NCBI RefSeq assembly: GCF_000591415.1
Contig: NZ_JEMF01000081.1
Location: 1 to 56,360, forward strand
DNA length: 56,360 nt
Direction: 5' to 3'
Origin: Cobetia crustatorum
GTDB taxonomy: Bacteria; Pseudomonadota; Gammaproteobacteria; Pseudomonadales; Halomonadaceae
Below are positions 43,995 to 53,466 of the stretch, in pieces (position 1 is the first letter of the stretch; every line of letters starts with the position of its first letter). The notes beneath the pieces are model-generated. The model did not search any database and was not told where the DNA came from. It was given only the letters and a program-made list of their open reading frames with translations. Position numbers and translations under genes: made by a program.

Positions 43995-44917
43995 CGAGCA
44001 CTCTCCGCCTTGAGGTGAGAGGCTGTATGAACACGGCTTTCCTGCATCAGCGCCTCAGCGCGTGATGCCTGCCCCAACAACACTTCAAGGGCAGGCACCT
44101 GAGTATCCCATTCGATCAATGTCGGCCGCGAACCGATACGATTGATGAAGTCGGCATAGAGTGCCCAGACATCATCACTGACAGGAGCGCCGTGATTGTC
44201 GATCAACAGGCTCTCCCGCTCGTCCGCGATATGGCCTGCCAGATGGATCTCACCGACGGCTGACGCGGGAATCGCCTCCAGCCAAGCAGCAGGATCAATG
44301 CCAATGTTATGTGCAGAGACGAAGACATTGTTGACGTCGACAAGCAGACCGCAACCACTACGCTCGATCAATTCATTGAGAAATAGCGTCTCTGGTATCA
44401 GCTCGGCTCCCAATTCATGCGCATCAAAGCGCAGATAGTGAGCCGGATTTTCAATCAATACCTGACGGCCCAGGGTGTCCTGCAGCTGCGCCAGATTATC
44501 AGCAACCCGTGCCAGCATCGCCTTGGTCAGCGGTACTGGCAGCAGGTCGTTATAGAAGTGGCCACTATGGCCGGCCCACGCCAGATGCTCAGACACACTG
44601 GCGGGAGTATGACGCTCGCAGAGCGTCTTGAGACGGGCAAGATGCGCACGATCCAATGGACGATCTGACGCCAACGACAGGCCGACTCCATGAATGGAGA
44701 GTGGGTAGCCCTGAAGTGCATCCAGTCGTGCGTGAGGTGATCCTCCGGCGCCCATGTAGTTCTCGGCATGAATCTCGAGAAATCCCAGTGCCGGACGCGA
44801 TGACATCAACTCACGCACATGTTGTGCCTTGAGGCTGATGCCAGCGGCCATATCAGGCAGTGCGGGCTGAACTCTACCGGAGGTTGAACGACCGGCTGTC
44901 TGCAATTGATCGCGCAT
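43991..44917 (-). CDS. bufB: DUF692 multinuclear iron oxygenase (BufB/HvfB-like)
   Basis: 308 residues, a TIM-barrel MNIO enzyme. Likely metal-binding positions appear in strand order: FLEIHAENYMG, LSIHGVGLSL, SEHLAW, IENPAH, LLVDVNNVF, GEIHLAGH, LIDNHG and LIEWDT. MNIOs oxidise cysteines of partner peptides (for bufferins, to heterocycles that bind copper). AAGGGG is six to seven bases upstream of the ATG. It lies 94 bases after the bufA precursor gene, with a hairpin between. Confidence 0.93.
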   Translation of the reverse strand: MRDQLQTAGRSTSGRVQPALPDMAAGISLKAQHVRELMSSRPALGFLEIHAENYMGAGGSPHARLDALQGYPLSIHGVGLSLASDRPLDRAHLARLKTLCERHTPASVSEHLAWAGHSGHFYNDLLPVPLTKAMLARVADNLAQLQDTLGRQVLIENPAHYLRFDAHELGAELIPETLFLNELIERSGCGLLVDVNNVFVSAHNIGIDPAAWLEAIPASAVGEIHLAGHIADERESLLIDNHGAPVSDDVWALYADFINRIGSRPTLIEWDTQVPALEVLLGQASRAEALMQESRVHTASHLKAESAR

Positions 44918-44937
44918 GAAGGCCCCTTGAATATGCT

Positions 44938-44980
44938 GACGTCCGGTGGACGACTATTGAGAGTGTTACCACCGGACGTC
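44938..44980. repeat. Hairpin between bufA and bufB
   Basis: GACGTCCGGTGG (44938-44949) and CCACCGGACGTC (44969-44980) form a perfect 12-bp stem with a 19-base loop in the bufA-bufB gap. No T-run follows on the minus strand, so it may stabilise the bufA message or partly block readthrough rather than end transcription. Confidence 0.7.
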
Positions 44981-45011
44981 GGTCGCGGATCTAGTACCCG
45001 AAACGCAGTGC

Positions 45012-45311
45012 TTAGCCTTCGATCACTTCAAGGCTGCCGTGGCCATTCGGTGTCTCGATGGAAGCGCAGGTACCTTCCGGAACGAGCTTCCAAGCGTTGC
45101 CCTGATAATCGGAAGTGGAAGTACCAGCACAGGAAGTACCCGGGCCAGCGGCACAGTCATTTTCACCTGCCAGTGAAACGCCGTAGCACTTTTCCATGCC
45201 GGCAGCATGTGCAGGGATAGAGACGACGGCAGTAGACAAGGCAACGGCAGTACCGAGGGCGGACATCAGGGCGAAGGCAGTCTTGGCAGATTTATTGGAC
45301 TTGGTAGACAT
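45012..45311 (-). CDS. bufA: Bufferin precursor, DUF2282 type (BufA)
   Basis: 99 residues: a signal peptide (about 1-37, SIPAHAAG at the cleavage region) and a 62-residue mature part with four Cys at 42, 53, 61 and 82: [26 protein letters not shown], and LVPEGTC. The pattern and the neighbouring DUF692 and DUF2063 genes match bufferin precursors, ribosomally made peptides whose cysteines are modified by the MNIO and which bind copper in the periplasm. AGGAG lies eight bases before the ATG. Copper-binding here is inferred from family. Confidence 0.92.
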   Translation of the reverse strand: MSTKSNKSAKTAFALMSALGTAVALSTAVVSIPAHAAGMEKCYGVSLAGENDCAAGPGTSCAGTSTSDYQGNAWKLVPEGTCASIETPNGHGSLEVIEG

Positions 45312-45734
45312 GGGTACATCTCCTGAGAAAAAGCTCTTTAATGAGCCAAACGTTGTTTATCTATCATTTTCGCCCCTTCACTGCGGGCTCAATCCAACTT
45401 ACGCGGAGGCCATGGATACGGATGCAGACAGAAACCAACTTTTTGCAGCAATACCTGGATATTCTGCCAACGCCACGCATCCCCTCCTTTCCAGCCCTAT
45501 AACGATAACGTGTCCTTACGTTGGTCATCTTGACGCTGACAGAGACATGGCGAGGCAGGGAAATGACGACGATAGCTGGTCTGTACAGACGGCTGGGCGC
45601 CGAAAAGGCGCCGTGGAGGAGGTGTACTGCTGAAAAGTAATGGCTGCGATAAATAGCGGAAATGAGGAGCTGAAGCAGAGAATGAAGCGGAGATTGAAAT
45701 AACAGCAATGGCAGCAAAAAAGAAGGAAGAGATG
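45312..45734. promoter_or_regulatory. Upstream region of the bufferin operon
   Basis: 423 bases between rmuC and bufA, both leftward. It should hold the bufA promoter. GCTC-attaaa-GAGC followed by TTTTT lies just before the ribosome site, a short hairpin of unclear meaning. No sigma/anti-sigma gene or obvious copper operator was recognised. Confidence 0.4.
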
Positions 45735-47465
45735 TCAGGAAGGATCGCCCTGCCACTTGCGCTCCAGATTTTCCCAGCGCGATAACGGCGGTGCTACTCG
45801 CGGCTTATCGTCTTTCGCTGCCGTCTCATGATCAGTGTCAGCGCCCTGCTGATGAGATAGCTCCTCTTGAATCTGACCATCTTGAAATAGCCCTTCCTGA
45901 GGCGGACTTTCCTGAGGCGGACTTTCCTGCGGCTGACTTTCGCGTGATTGGCGCACCAGTGTCTCCGGCAACGGCTTTTTCATGCGCGCACCCAGCGCCT
46001 GCAATTCTTCAGCCCGGCTGATCAGATTACCGCGCCCACTGGCCAATCGCTTCATGGCTGTCTCATGAGCCTCGCGGGTACGTCCGAGCTGACTCCCCAG
46101 CTCTTCCAGTGACTCGGCCAACCCGCGGAACTTGTCGAGCAGCGCTCCTGCCCGCTCGCCAATCACTCGCGCATTGTCATTCTGGCGCTCAAGGCTCCAC
46201 AGGCTGGCCACGGTACGCAGACTTGCCAGCAGCGTAGTCGGCGTCACCATCACGACACCCTGCGTGAAGGCATCCTGAAACAGGCTGTCATCGTGCTCAA
46301 AGGCCAGTGCAAAGGCCGGCTCCATCGGCAAGAACAGGAACACGAAGTCCGGTGAGGCCAACCCATCGATAGCCGGATAGTTACGTCGCGCCAGACCTGT
46401 GACGTGCCCACGAACCGAGGTCAGATGCGCGCGCAGCGCACGGCTGCGATTGATCTCATCATCGGCATTCACGTAGTCGGTATAGGCCTTGAGCGAGACC
46501 TTGGCGTCGATGATCAGATGCTTGTTATCGGGCAAATAGACGATGGCATCCGGCCGCTGGCGACCACCCTCGCCATTGAAGGACACCTCGCGCTTGAACT
46601 CGATGCCATCACGCAGTCCGGAGCGCTCCAGTACTGTCTCGAGAATCATCTCGCCCCAGTTGCCCTGCATCTTGCTGTCGCCCTTGAGTGCGCGCGACAG
46701 ATTGGCGGCTTCTTCGGTGATCTGACGATTCAGACCCGCCAGTTGATCGAGCTGACTCTTGAGGCTGGTGCGCTCACGCACTTCCTCGCCATGCAATTGT
46801 TCAAGACGCTGACGAAAATCACCGACCTGCTCCCGAAACGGCTTGAGTAGCTGTTCGAGTTGAGCGCCACTGGACGCCGTAAAGCGCTGCTGGCGCTCCT
46901 CGAAGATCTTGCCCGCCAATTGCTCGAATTCCTGACTCAGCCGCGTGCGGGCATCGTTGAGCAGTGTCAGTTGCTCGGTGTGGTGACCCGCCTCCTGCCG
47001 CTGTCGGGTCACGAGTGCCGCGTGGGTTTCACGTAGCTCAGTGTAGCGCTCGCTCAGTGACTCCAGACGCTCTTCGCGCTCTAACAGCTGTGCCTCCAGC
47101 ACCTCTTGCTGACGCGTCAGGCCACGCGCCAGTGTCTGCTGCTCACTCAGGGCACGCGATTGCTGATCCAATCGTATCTGGAGAGCCTCACGCTGCTCCA
47201 CCAGTTCATAGCGTGCCTGACGCGCCTCTTGCAGTGCCTCACCGAGATGACGTTGCTGCTGTTCGGCCAGCGCTTCACGCTGGGCTGCCTGGTGATGTGC
47301 CTCGCGCGTCTGCTCGAGTGCATCCTGTGCCTCGTCCACACGCGCTTCAAGTGCATGAACATTCTCACGCGCACGCCGCCAACCCAGCCCGATCATCAAT
47401 GCAAGCATCAACAGAATGCCAATCAACAGCCATAGCAACGCAGAAGGTTCAGAAAGCAACGACAT
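45735..47465 (-). CDS. rmuC: DNA recombination protein RmuC
   Basis: 576 residues from the ATG at 47465 (GGAG eight bases upstream; longer frames lack a good site). One N-terminal helix (SALLWLLIGILLMLALM), a long coiled coil (about 30-240), then the RmuC nuclease-like domain with KGDSKMQGNWGEMILE, GGRQRPDAIVYLPDNKHLII and DAKVSLKAY. RmuC limits inversions at repeats. The C-terminal 80 residues are unstructured and hold a pentapeptide repeat (QESPP), encoded by 15-bp units. Confidence 0.93.
   Translation of the reverse strand: MSLLSEPSALLWLLIGILLMLALMIGLGWRRARENVHALEARVDEAQDALEQTREAHHQAAQREALAEQQQRHLGEALQEARQARYELVEQREALQIRLDQQSRALSEQQTLARGLTRQQEVLEAQLLEREERLESLSERYTELRETHAALVTRQRQEAGHHTEQLTLLNDARTRLSQEFEQLAGKIFEERQQRFTASSGAQLEQLLKPFREQVGDFRQRLEQLHGEEVRERTSLKSQLDQLAGLNRQITEEAANLSRALKGDSKMQGNWGEMILETVLERSGLRDGIEFKREVSFNGEGGRQRPDAIVYLPDNKHLIIDAKVSLKAYTDYVNADDEINRSRALRAHLTSVRGHVTGLARRNYPAIDGLASPDFVFLFLPMEPAFALAFEHDDSLFQDAFTQGVVMVTPTTLLASLRTVASLWSLERQNDNARVIGERAGALLDKFRGLAESLEELGSQLGRTREAHETAMKRLASGRGNLISRAEELQALGARMKKPLPETLVRQSRESQPQESPPQESPPQEGLFQDGQIQEELSHQQGADTDHETAAKDDKPRVAPPLSRWENLERKWQGDPS
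45893..45940 (-). repeat. 15-bp tandem repeat within rmuC
   Basis: About three degenerate copies of GGCGGACTTTCCTGA encode SPPQE units in the disordered tail of RmuC. Such in-frame repeats can expand or contract without frameshift. Confidence 0.75.
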
Positions 47466-47651
47466 CGGGCACTCCAGAGCCAATGAAAGAACACGAGGGC
47501 TCACCCCCCCTTGAAAGTCAGTATCGCGCATCCATGTCTTGAGTGTCAGGGCGCAACTCGGGTGAGCCCCCGACCTCACATGGTGCGGGACTGCTCACTG
47601 CCAGCTCGTCCCTCTCGCTCGCAAGACCCGCATGAATGGAAGGAGATACGT

Positions 47652-48215
47652 ATGGCTCAGCAACTGCAAGGCAAGCGCGTCGCTATTCTCGCCACCCATG
47701 GCTTCGAAGAATCAGAATTGGCAGTCCCCCGCGCTGCACTCCAGCAGGCAGGCGTGGAGGTTCACATCGTCTCTCCACAGAAAGACGGCATCCGTGCCTG
47801 GGCAGAGACCGACTGGGGCGACACTTACCAAGTCGACAAACTGCTCAGTGAAGCCAGCGAGCACGACTATCATGGCCTGGTGCTGCCAGGCGGTTTGTTC
47901 AATCCTGACACCCTGCGCCAGGATGGGACTGCACTGAACTTCGTGCGCGCCTTCTTCCAGGCTCATAAACCGGTCGCGGCCATTTGCCACGCACCGTGGG
48001 TACTGATCAATGCTGGTGTCGTTGAAGGCCGCCGCATGACCTCTTACCCTTCCGTCGCCGAAGACCTCAAGAATGCCGGCGCCCAATGGGAAGATAGTGC
48101 CGTCGTCTGCGACAGTGCATTGATTACCAGCCGTACTCCAGAAGATCTGGATGCCTTCAATGCCAAGCTGATCGAAGAACTGGCCGAAGGCAAGCATCAG
48201 CACCAGCACGCTTGA
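47652..48215 (+). CDS. DJ-1/PfpI-family protein
   Basis: 187 residues. The conserved Glu is in THGFEESEL (about residue 18) and the nucleophile Cys in VAAICHAPWVLINAG (about residue 103), the PfpI-type nucleophile elbow. The family includes deglycase or amidase-like and chaperone-like stress proteins; exact reaction unknown. The ATG at 47652 has AAGGAG eight bases upstream. The tail ends HQHQHA. Confidence 0.93.
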   Translation: MAQQLQGKRVAILATHGFEESELAVPRAALQQAGVEVHIVSPQKDGIRAWAETDWGDTYQVDKLLSEASEHDYHGLVLPGGLFNPDTLRQDGTALNFVRAFFQAHKPVAAICHAPWVLINAGVVEGRRMTSYPSVAEDLKNAGAQWEDSAVVCDSALITSRTPEDLDAFNAKLIEELAEGKHQHQHA

Positions 48216-48544
48216 TCCACCCAGATAAACGCTGATGAAGCATCTGACGCGCCCTTGCCGCTCTGGCAAGGCGCGTTGTCGTTCAGTGATTCATTACGCT
48301 CCGCACTTTCGCGCACTTCATTAATGCCACTAGGGACCCGATGGCATCAAACCTTCAAAAAATCATTTTGCAAGCAGTCACTTACGCCACAGACACCGAA
48401 TGACGCCAATCAACGACACCAGAGCAAGTCCTCAGCAAGTGCATGTCATATTAGGAAACGCCTTTCGTAAAACACCGGACAACCCGATATCCTGATAGCA
48501 GGGATCAATAAGGGTGACTATCCGACAACACGGGAGACCGCCCC
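48216..48544. promoter_or_regulatory. Region between PfpI gene and basic secreted protein
   Basis: 329 bases: a terminator-like stem at 48247-48276, then an AT-rich stretch leading to the ribosome site GGGAG before 48545. No other gene seen. Confidence 0.45.
48247..48276 (+). terminator. Terminator-like stem after PfpI gene
   Basis: ACGCGC-c-CTTGCC-gctct-GGCAAGGCGCGT: a 12-bp stem with one bulge, followed by TGTCGTT. Confidence 0.65.
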
Positions 48545-48892
48545 ATGCACACCACTATATTGGCGCCACTGCTGCTGGGTCTGGGACTTATGCTGGCCGT
48601 CGCCGCACCCGCCGCCGCTGACGACCGCCAGCGCCACGGCAATCATGCACGTGGCAACGACCATAGCGTACGACACAGCACTCCCAGCAGCCGCCACGAG
48701 GCCATCAAACGCCGCCATCTGAGAATGTTTGACAAGCCACGCGTGGTGGAGCGCCGCTACTCTGAACGCCGCGACTATGAGCACGATCGCTATCAACCGC
48801 GTCCTCGCTATTACGAATCACGCCATGCTACGCGCCGCATCGTTACGAGTACCGTGGTTATCAACAACGACGCCATCAGAGCGGCGTGGTGA
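48545..48892 (+). CDS. Small basic secreted protein, Arg/His/Tyr-rich
   Basis: 115 residues with a signal peptide (MHTTILAPLLLGLGLMLAVA, cleavage near AAADD). The mature part is rich in Arg, His and Tyr (for example RYSERRDYEHDRYQPRPRYY), with several His. It resembles RcnB-like basic periplasmic proteins only in composition; no family was recognised. The ATG has GGGAG upstream. It might bind metal or polyanions; this is a guess from composition. A terminator follows. Confidence 0.7.
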   Translation: MHTTILAPLLLGLGLMLAVAAPAAADDRQRHGNHARGNDHSVRHSTPSSRHEAIKRRHLRMFDKPRVVERRYSERRDYEHDRYQPRPRYYESRHATRRIVTSTVVINNDAIRAAW

Positions 48893-48970
48893 TCGGGATA
48901 CCGGCGATTCGCATCAATATCAATTGAGGCGACCGAGCTACGCAAGTACATATATTGATGGCAGAGACGA

Positions 48971-49008
48971 CAACGCCCCGCTGGGTTAACTGGCGGGGCG
49001 TTGCTGTT
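48971..49008. terminator. Terminator between basic protein and pepD
   Basis: CAACGCCCCGC and GCGGGGCGTTG form an 11-bp perfect stem around TGGGTTAACTG, followed by CTGTTTT on the plus strand. It lies between convergent genes. Confidence 0.82.
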
Positions 49009-49065
49009 TTGCGTGACATCTTCTGTGCTGCACGTCGTCAAATGCTGTCACTCAAGCGTCGTTAC

Positions 49066-50529
49066 TCAAACGCTGGCGGGCGCTGCCAACTCAGTAATCA
49101 AGCCCTTGAGTACCTGCCAGAATTCACCAACAGACTCGACTTCGACCCGTTCGCTGGGCGAGTGTGCGCCACGAATCAGTGGCCCGAAGGAAATCATCTC
49201 AAGCGCCGGATACTTGGCACCCAGAATGCCGCACTCAAGCCCGGCATGGATGACCTTTATCTCTGGTGCACGACCGGTGACGGTCTCATGCAACGAGCAG
49301 AAGCGCGCCAACAGCGCCGCCTCAGGCACCGGCTTCCAGCCAGGGTACGCATTCTCGGCTACCGTGGTGGCACCAATCAGTGCGAACAGACCACGAATGC
49401 GCTGCTCCATCATGATCACCGCATCATCACGTAGCGAGCGAACCAGCGCACAGAGATGGAAGCGGCCTTCACGCAACTGCACCACGCCAAGGTTATTGGA
49501 GGTCTCGACCACCCCTTCCACCGCTGCGCTCATACGCTCCACGCCATAAGGGGCAGCATCCAGCACGGCAATCAGTTGTCGACTGTCAGTGACTGACAAG
49601 GCACTTTCGGCGTTGCTGCGACCCAGCGTCAGCGTCACGTCAGGATCGGTATCGCGTAGCTCGTCACGAATCTGTGCTTCGAAGGCGGCCAGGCGCTGAC
49701 GCGCGATGGAAACGTGCTCATCGAACAGTACCAGGCTCGCCTGCGCTTCCCGTGGCAGTGCATTGCGCAGCGTACCCCCCGACCAGCTGACCAGACGCGG
49801 CGAGAACTCGGCCAGCTCTACCAGCGCCCGCGACATCAGGCGATTGGCATTGCCACGCCCACGATGAATATCAAGCCCTGAGTGACCGCCAATCAAGCCT
49901 CCGATGGTCAGCTCCAGCGCGGCCTCGTCCTCACGCAGCGAGGAGGTCGCGAATGCAGCGGAGACATTGATATCCGCGCCACCCGCACAGCCGATATAGA
50001 CCTGTCCGCGGTCTTCTGAATCCAGGTTGAGCAGATAACGCCCTTCAAGCCAGCCTTCAGCCAGGTTCAGCGCGCCGCCCATCGAGGTTTCTTCCTCGAG
50101 GGTGAACAGTGCTTCAAGCGGACCATGGACCAGCTCATCATCCTCAAGCACGGCCAACGCCGCGGCCACGCCAAGTCCATTGTCAGCGCCAAGCGTAGTA
50201 CCGCGTGCCTTCAACCAACCGTCTTCCAGATAGGTATCCAGCGAATCACGTGTGAAGTCATGTGCCGACCCACTGGCCGCTTGAGCCACCATGTCCAGAT
50301 GGCCTTGCAATACGATGCCGGGCGCCTGCTCGTGGCCGACAGTGGCCGGCTTGCGCAAACGCAGGTTGCCAAAGTTATCGCGATCATGACTCAGCCCCCG
50401 CGATTCGGCCCAGGCGATGAGATGGGCGACAAGTGCCGCCTCGTGCCCGGAAGGACGCGGGATATTGCAGAGAGTGCGAAAATGACGCCAGAGAATGGCG
50501 GGTTCCAGCGTATCAATATGTTCATTCAT
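49066..50529 (-). CDS. pepD: Aminoacyl-histidine dipeptidase PepD
   Basis: 487 residues, the M20 family Xaa-His dipeptidase. Metal-site segments: GIVLQGHLDMVAQ, ARGTTLGADNGLGVAAALA, FTLEEETSMGGALNL, and YLLNLDSED. The dimerisation domain follows, with GGLIGGHSGLDIHRGRGNA. AGGA lies nine bases before the ATG at 50529; an upstream in-frame codon would add 18 atypical residues. It cleaves dipeptides such as carnosine and Cys-Gly in the cytoplasm. Confidence 0.94.
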   Translation of the reverse strand: MNEHIDTLEPAILWRHFRTLCNIPRPSGHEAALVAHLIAWAESRGLSHDRDNFGNLRLRKPATVGHEQAPGIVLQGHLDMVAQAASGSAHDFTRDSLDTYLEDGWLKARGTTLGADNGLGVAAALAVLEDDELVHGPLEALFTLEEETSMGGALNLAEGWLEGRYLLNLDSEDRGQVYIGCAGGADINVSAAFATSSLREDEAALELTIGGLIGGHSGLDIHRGRGNANRLMSRALVELAEFSPRLVSWSGGTLRNALPREAQASLVLFDEHVSIARQRLAAFEAQIRDELRDTDPDVTLTLGRSNAESALSVTDSRQLIAVLDAAPYGVERMSAAVEGVVETSNNLGVVQLREGRFHLCALVRSLRDDAVIMMEQRIRGLFALIGATTVAENAYPGWKPVPEAALLARFCSLHETVTGRAPEIKVIHAGLECGILGAKYPALEMISFGPLIRGAHSPSERVEVESVGEFWQVLKGLITELAAPASV

Positions 50530-50718
50530 GGCGAAGATTCCTGTTCTTGTCGCCTTTGAGCATACGGAACACCGGATGGGCATGGCTAGTCATTGGCAAC
50601 AGCTGTCGATCAGCGAGTGCGAATATGCAAGGATGGCAATATCGATCCCTCGCCACGGGAGGCGACGCTGCTGCTTCATGCGCTCGCCCCTACGCGACCC
50701 TTGCGCTTTGGAGCCTTT

Positions 50719-50835
50719 ATGCCACGCCGTCTGTTATTGCTATCCGTGATCTCCACCATTGCTGGCCTATTGATGCTAAGTGGCTGCTCGCCCATTCCTG
50801 ACCTGCCCGGCCCGATCGGCATCCCGGGTCTGTAA
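50719..50835 (+). CDS. Very small lipoprotein (38 residues)
   Basis: Signal MPRRLLLLSVISTIAGLL ends in a lipobox LSGC, then SPIPDLPGPIGIPGL. GGAG stands about seven bases before the ATG. Mature length is about 15 residues with Pro-Gly repeats. Function unknown; it follows the divergent pepD start. Confidence 0.65.
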   Translation: MPRRLLLLSVISTIAGLLMLSGCSPIPDLPGPIGIPGL

Positions 50836-50885
50836 GTCCAGCGGCTCTGGCTAGCCTTTCGGCAGCGAGCCCTCCACTAGCTGAC

Positions 50886-53263
50886 CTACTGCACTAGCTG
50901 ACCTACTGCTGCGCGACACCAGCGATCGCGCGCCTTTCGACCATCCAGTCCATGGGTGGCCGCCCAGCGCATGAAGGTCGGTGCATCCTGCCCATCCAAC
51001 GCCAGTGTCAGCCCCTCTCGCACTTCATCGCTCAGGCGGGAGGCACTTGCCGTATCACTGAGCGCTGCCACCAGCCATGGCCGCAGCAATGCCAGTCCGC
51101 CACCGCCACGTCGATACCAGTCGAGTCGGTGGCGCGTCTGTTGTTCGTCATATCCAAGTGATGCCTCATCGCCAAGCAATGCCCCGTAATGCTGACTCAG
51201 CGACTGGCGGAGAATGTCGGGCAGGATGGATAGCTCGTGTGCCAACAGCGAAGGCAGCAGGTACTGAAAATCAGCCTGCATGGCCTCAAGCAGCGGCATC
51301 GCATCAGGCGCGAGCGCCTTGCCCATCATCACGGCATGTTCACCGCTGGCGGCATCTCGCTTAAGCCCTAGTCGCAGCGGTGCGAACCCCTGCGCCTGCC
51401 AGAACGCCAGCAACCCGACCTCCGCACCAAAGCTGGTGCCAAGCCGGGCGATGCCCTGCAACAAAGCGTGCTGCTCCACCGCTTGCAGCAGCCGCGTGCC
51501 CTGACCACACCGCCACAGCGCCGGATGTACGGCAATGCGTAGCACGCGCCACCAGCGCGCTTCAGCGGCCGCCTGATGCCCGGCATGTGCCGCCAGCGAC
51601 TGCGCCAACAGGTGCCCGCGCGGCGACGCTGACCGCTCCAGATTTCTGCTGCGAGCGGTGCTGGAAAACCGCCTTCCTCGACCACCGCCACCACACCCAG
51701 CCAACGTTCGCCTTGCGATTCCTCTCCAGCCTCGTCGAGGGACTCACACGCTGTCACGTCTTTGGCCACCGACGTGCAATGGCGAATGCCCATCAGCGTG
51801 AGGCCAGGGGTATCGAGCAGCTGGCGCAGGTCTGACGGCGTGGTGCGGTAGTGTGCCTGCACCAACAGGCCAAACAGCTGTGTCAGCGCCGCCTCGTCCT
51901 GCGCCAGCCGTTCGCGGTCCAGCACGACCACCTGTGTTTCCGCCAGCCACGCGCGAAACTGATCGGCCGCATTCCCCGTCGCCGCAAGTACCTCAACCTC
52001 ACACGGCTCAGCGGTCAGTAGCAGCACGTCACTCGTCAATTGTTCCAGCGGATCATGCGCGGCCCAGCGAACGGGCGCCGTCATCTCGCGTGCCTGCCAG
52101 CCGGGGCACTGTCGGTCGAGATGCGCACGAAATCGCAACTGGAAGCCACGTCCCGTCCCTTCATAGCCATGCACGGTGGTGGCAAAGGCAATACGCGGAA
52201 AGTGCGCCAGATAGTCCTTCAGCAACGGGGTGGGAATCGCCGCCGCTTCATCGACATAAAGCCGCGGTAGCGCAGCGGACGTTTCTGCGGGCAGGCCTTC
52301 AAGCGCATCGCCTAGCGCATCAGGCGCGATGAACCTCAGCACTGCCGCAGTCTGCTCGCCTTGTGCGGGCATCCGGAAGACATTGCCCTCGCGGCACCCA
52401 TCCGGCACCAGCGCGGCCAGTCGCGCAAAGATGGCCACCACCGCCGCAGGACGCGGCGCCGTCAGCCACACATCTTCACCGCCTCTCAGACAGCGGGCAG
52501 CGGCGATACCCAGAGCGGCACTCTTGCCGCGTCCACGGTCAGCACTGATCACCAGCGGCCGATGCGGTGCCAGTGCCGCTAGCGCTGCAACGACTGCACA
52601 CTGATCATCCGTCAGGCAGTCAGGATCGTGGGAGCTGTCGCCACTACTCACGACCGGCCCAGCGTCAGACGGTGATGGAGAATCAACGGCGGTAGCAGTA
52701 AACGCCAGCGGCAACGTCACCGTTTCAGGCCACTGCATGATCTGTTGATCACGCTGAAGGCAGCGCGCCAAGCGTGTCAGGTAACGCGCTGCAAGCTGCT
52801 CACGCGCGACCGGCCAATGCGCCAGCCGGGCATAATCGGCGTCGGGCACCGCCACGGGGTCAGCCTGCGCCCACTCGGCTGGCGTCAGTAGCACCAGCAA
52901 GCCCCCCGCTTTCAGAGTGCCGGACACCGCCCCGAACGCATCAGGATCAAAGCCGCTATCACCGCTTGCCGCATCAAAGATGACCAACGACTGCTCTCCT
53001 CCGAGCTGTGTCGCGGCCTTGGCCATCGCCAGATGACGTACTGAAGCGCCATCCACAGCTACACTGCCTCCCAACCACAGTGGCGCGCCTGCGGCGTCTG
53101 GCCAGGCAGCACACAACGCCAGGGCGCGTGCCTGCACAAGCGTCCTTGGCCCGCTGATCCACAGGCAGCCACGATGCCGGCAGGCCAGCAGGCGTGTCTG
53201 TAGCCGTTGGCTGCCGCGCTGCAGGGCGGGAAGGTCTAGCGCTGTCTCAAGAGAAGTCGTCAT
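50886..53263 (-). pseudogene. tmcA: tRNA(Met) cytidine acetyltransferase TmcA, frameshifted
   Basis: The first frame (ATG at 53263) carries the N-terminal helicase-like domain with Walker A SADRGRGKSAAL and YVDEAAAIPTPLL, running to EIWSGQ. The next frame continues RGHLLAQSLAAHAG then RVLRIAVHPALWRCGQGTRL (GNAT acetyltransferase core) to a stop at 50886. Adding one base near 51623 joins them to a 792-residue protein. TmcA makes ac4C at the wobble base of elongator tRNA-Met. Loss is tolerated in E. coli, so real decay is possible, but the lesion type matches others here. Confidence 0.9.
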
Positions 53264-53393
53264 GACGCGCAGCATGCCGCATGACGGCGCATCAGGCCAG
53301 ATCGCTCAGCATCAGCGAAAAACCCGCATTAATTGAGCACTAGCGCATATTGGAAAACGCCCGGTTGCAAGATAGGCAACGCACGCGGCGCGT

Positions 53394-53441
53394 CAATGAG
53401 AATGGTTATATTTATGCTTATCAGGATAATGAGACAACATT
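53394..53441 (+). promoter_or_regulatory. Putative Fur operator upstream of ftrABCD
   Basis: AATGAGAATGGTTATATTT at about 53395-53413 resembles the Fur consensus, and GCTTATCAGGATAATGAG at about 53416-53433 contains a second overlapping match. The whole AT-rich block lies 30-70 bases before the ftrA start. Confidence 0.55.
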
Positions 53442-53466
53442 TCCCCAATCATGCGAGCTCCTACTG

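Noticed and set aside
45325-45350. Short GCTC-GAGC hairpin with T-run before bufA as a terminator or attenuator
   Set aside because: The stem has only four pairs; too weak to claim.
50886-51704. An independent acetyltransferase gene
   Set aside because: Its N-terminal 30 residues are out-of-frame shadow of tmcA; the rest is the missing TmcA C-terminus.
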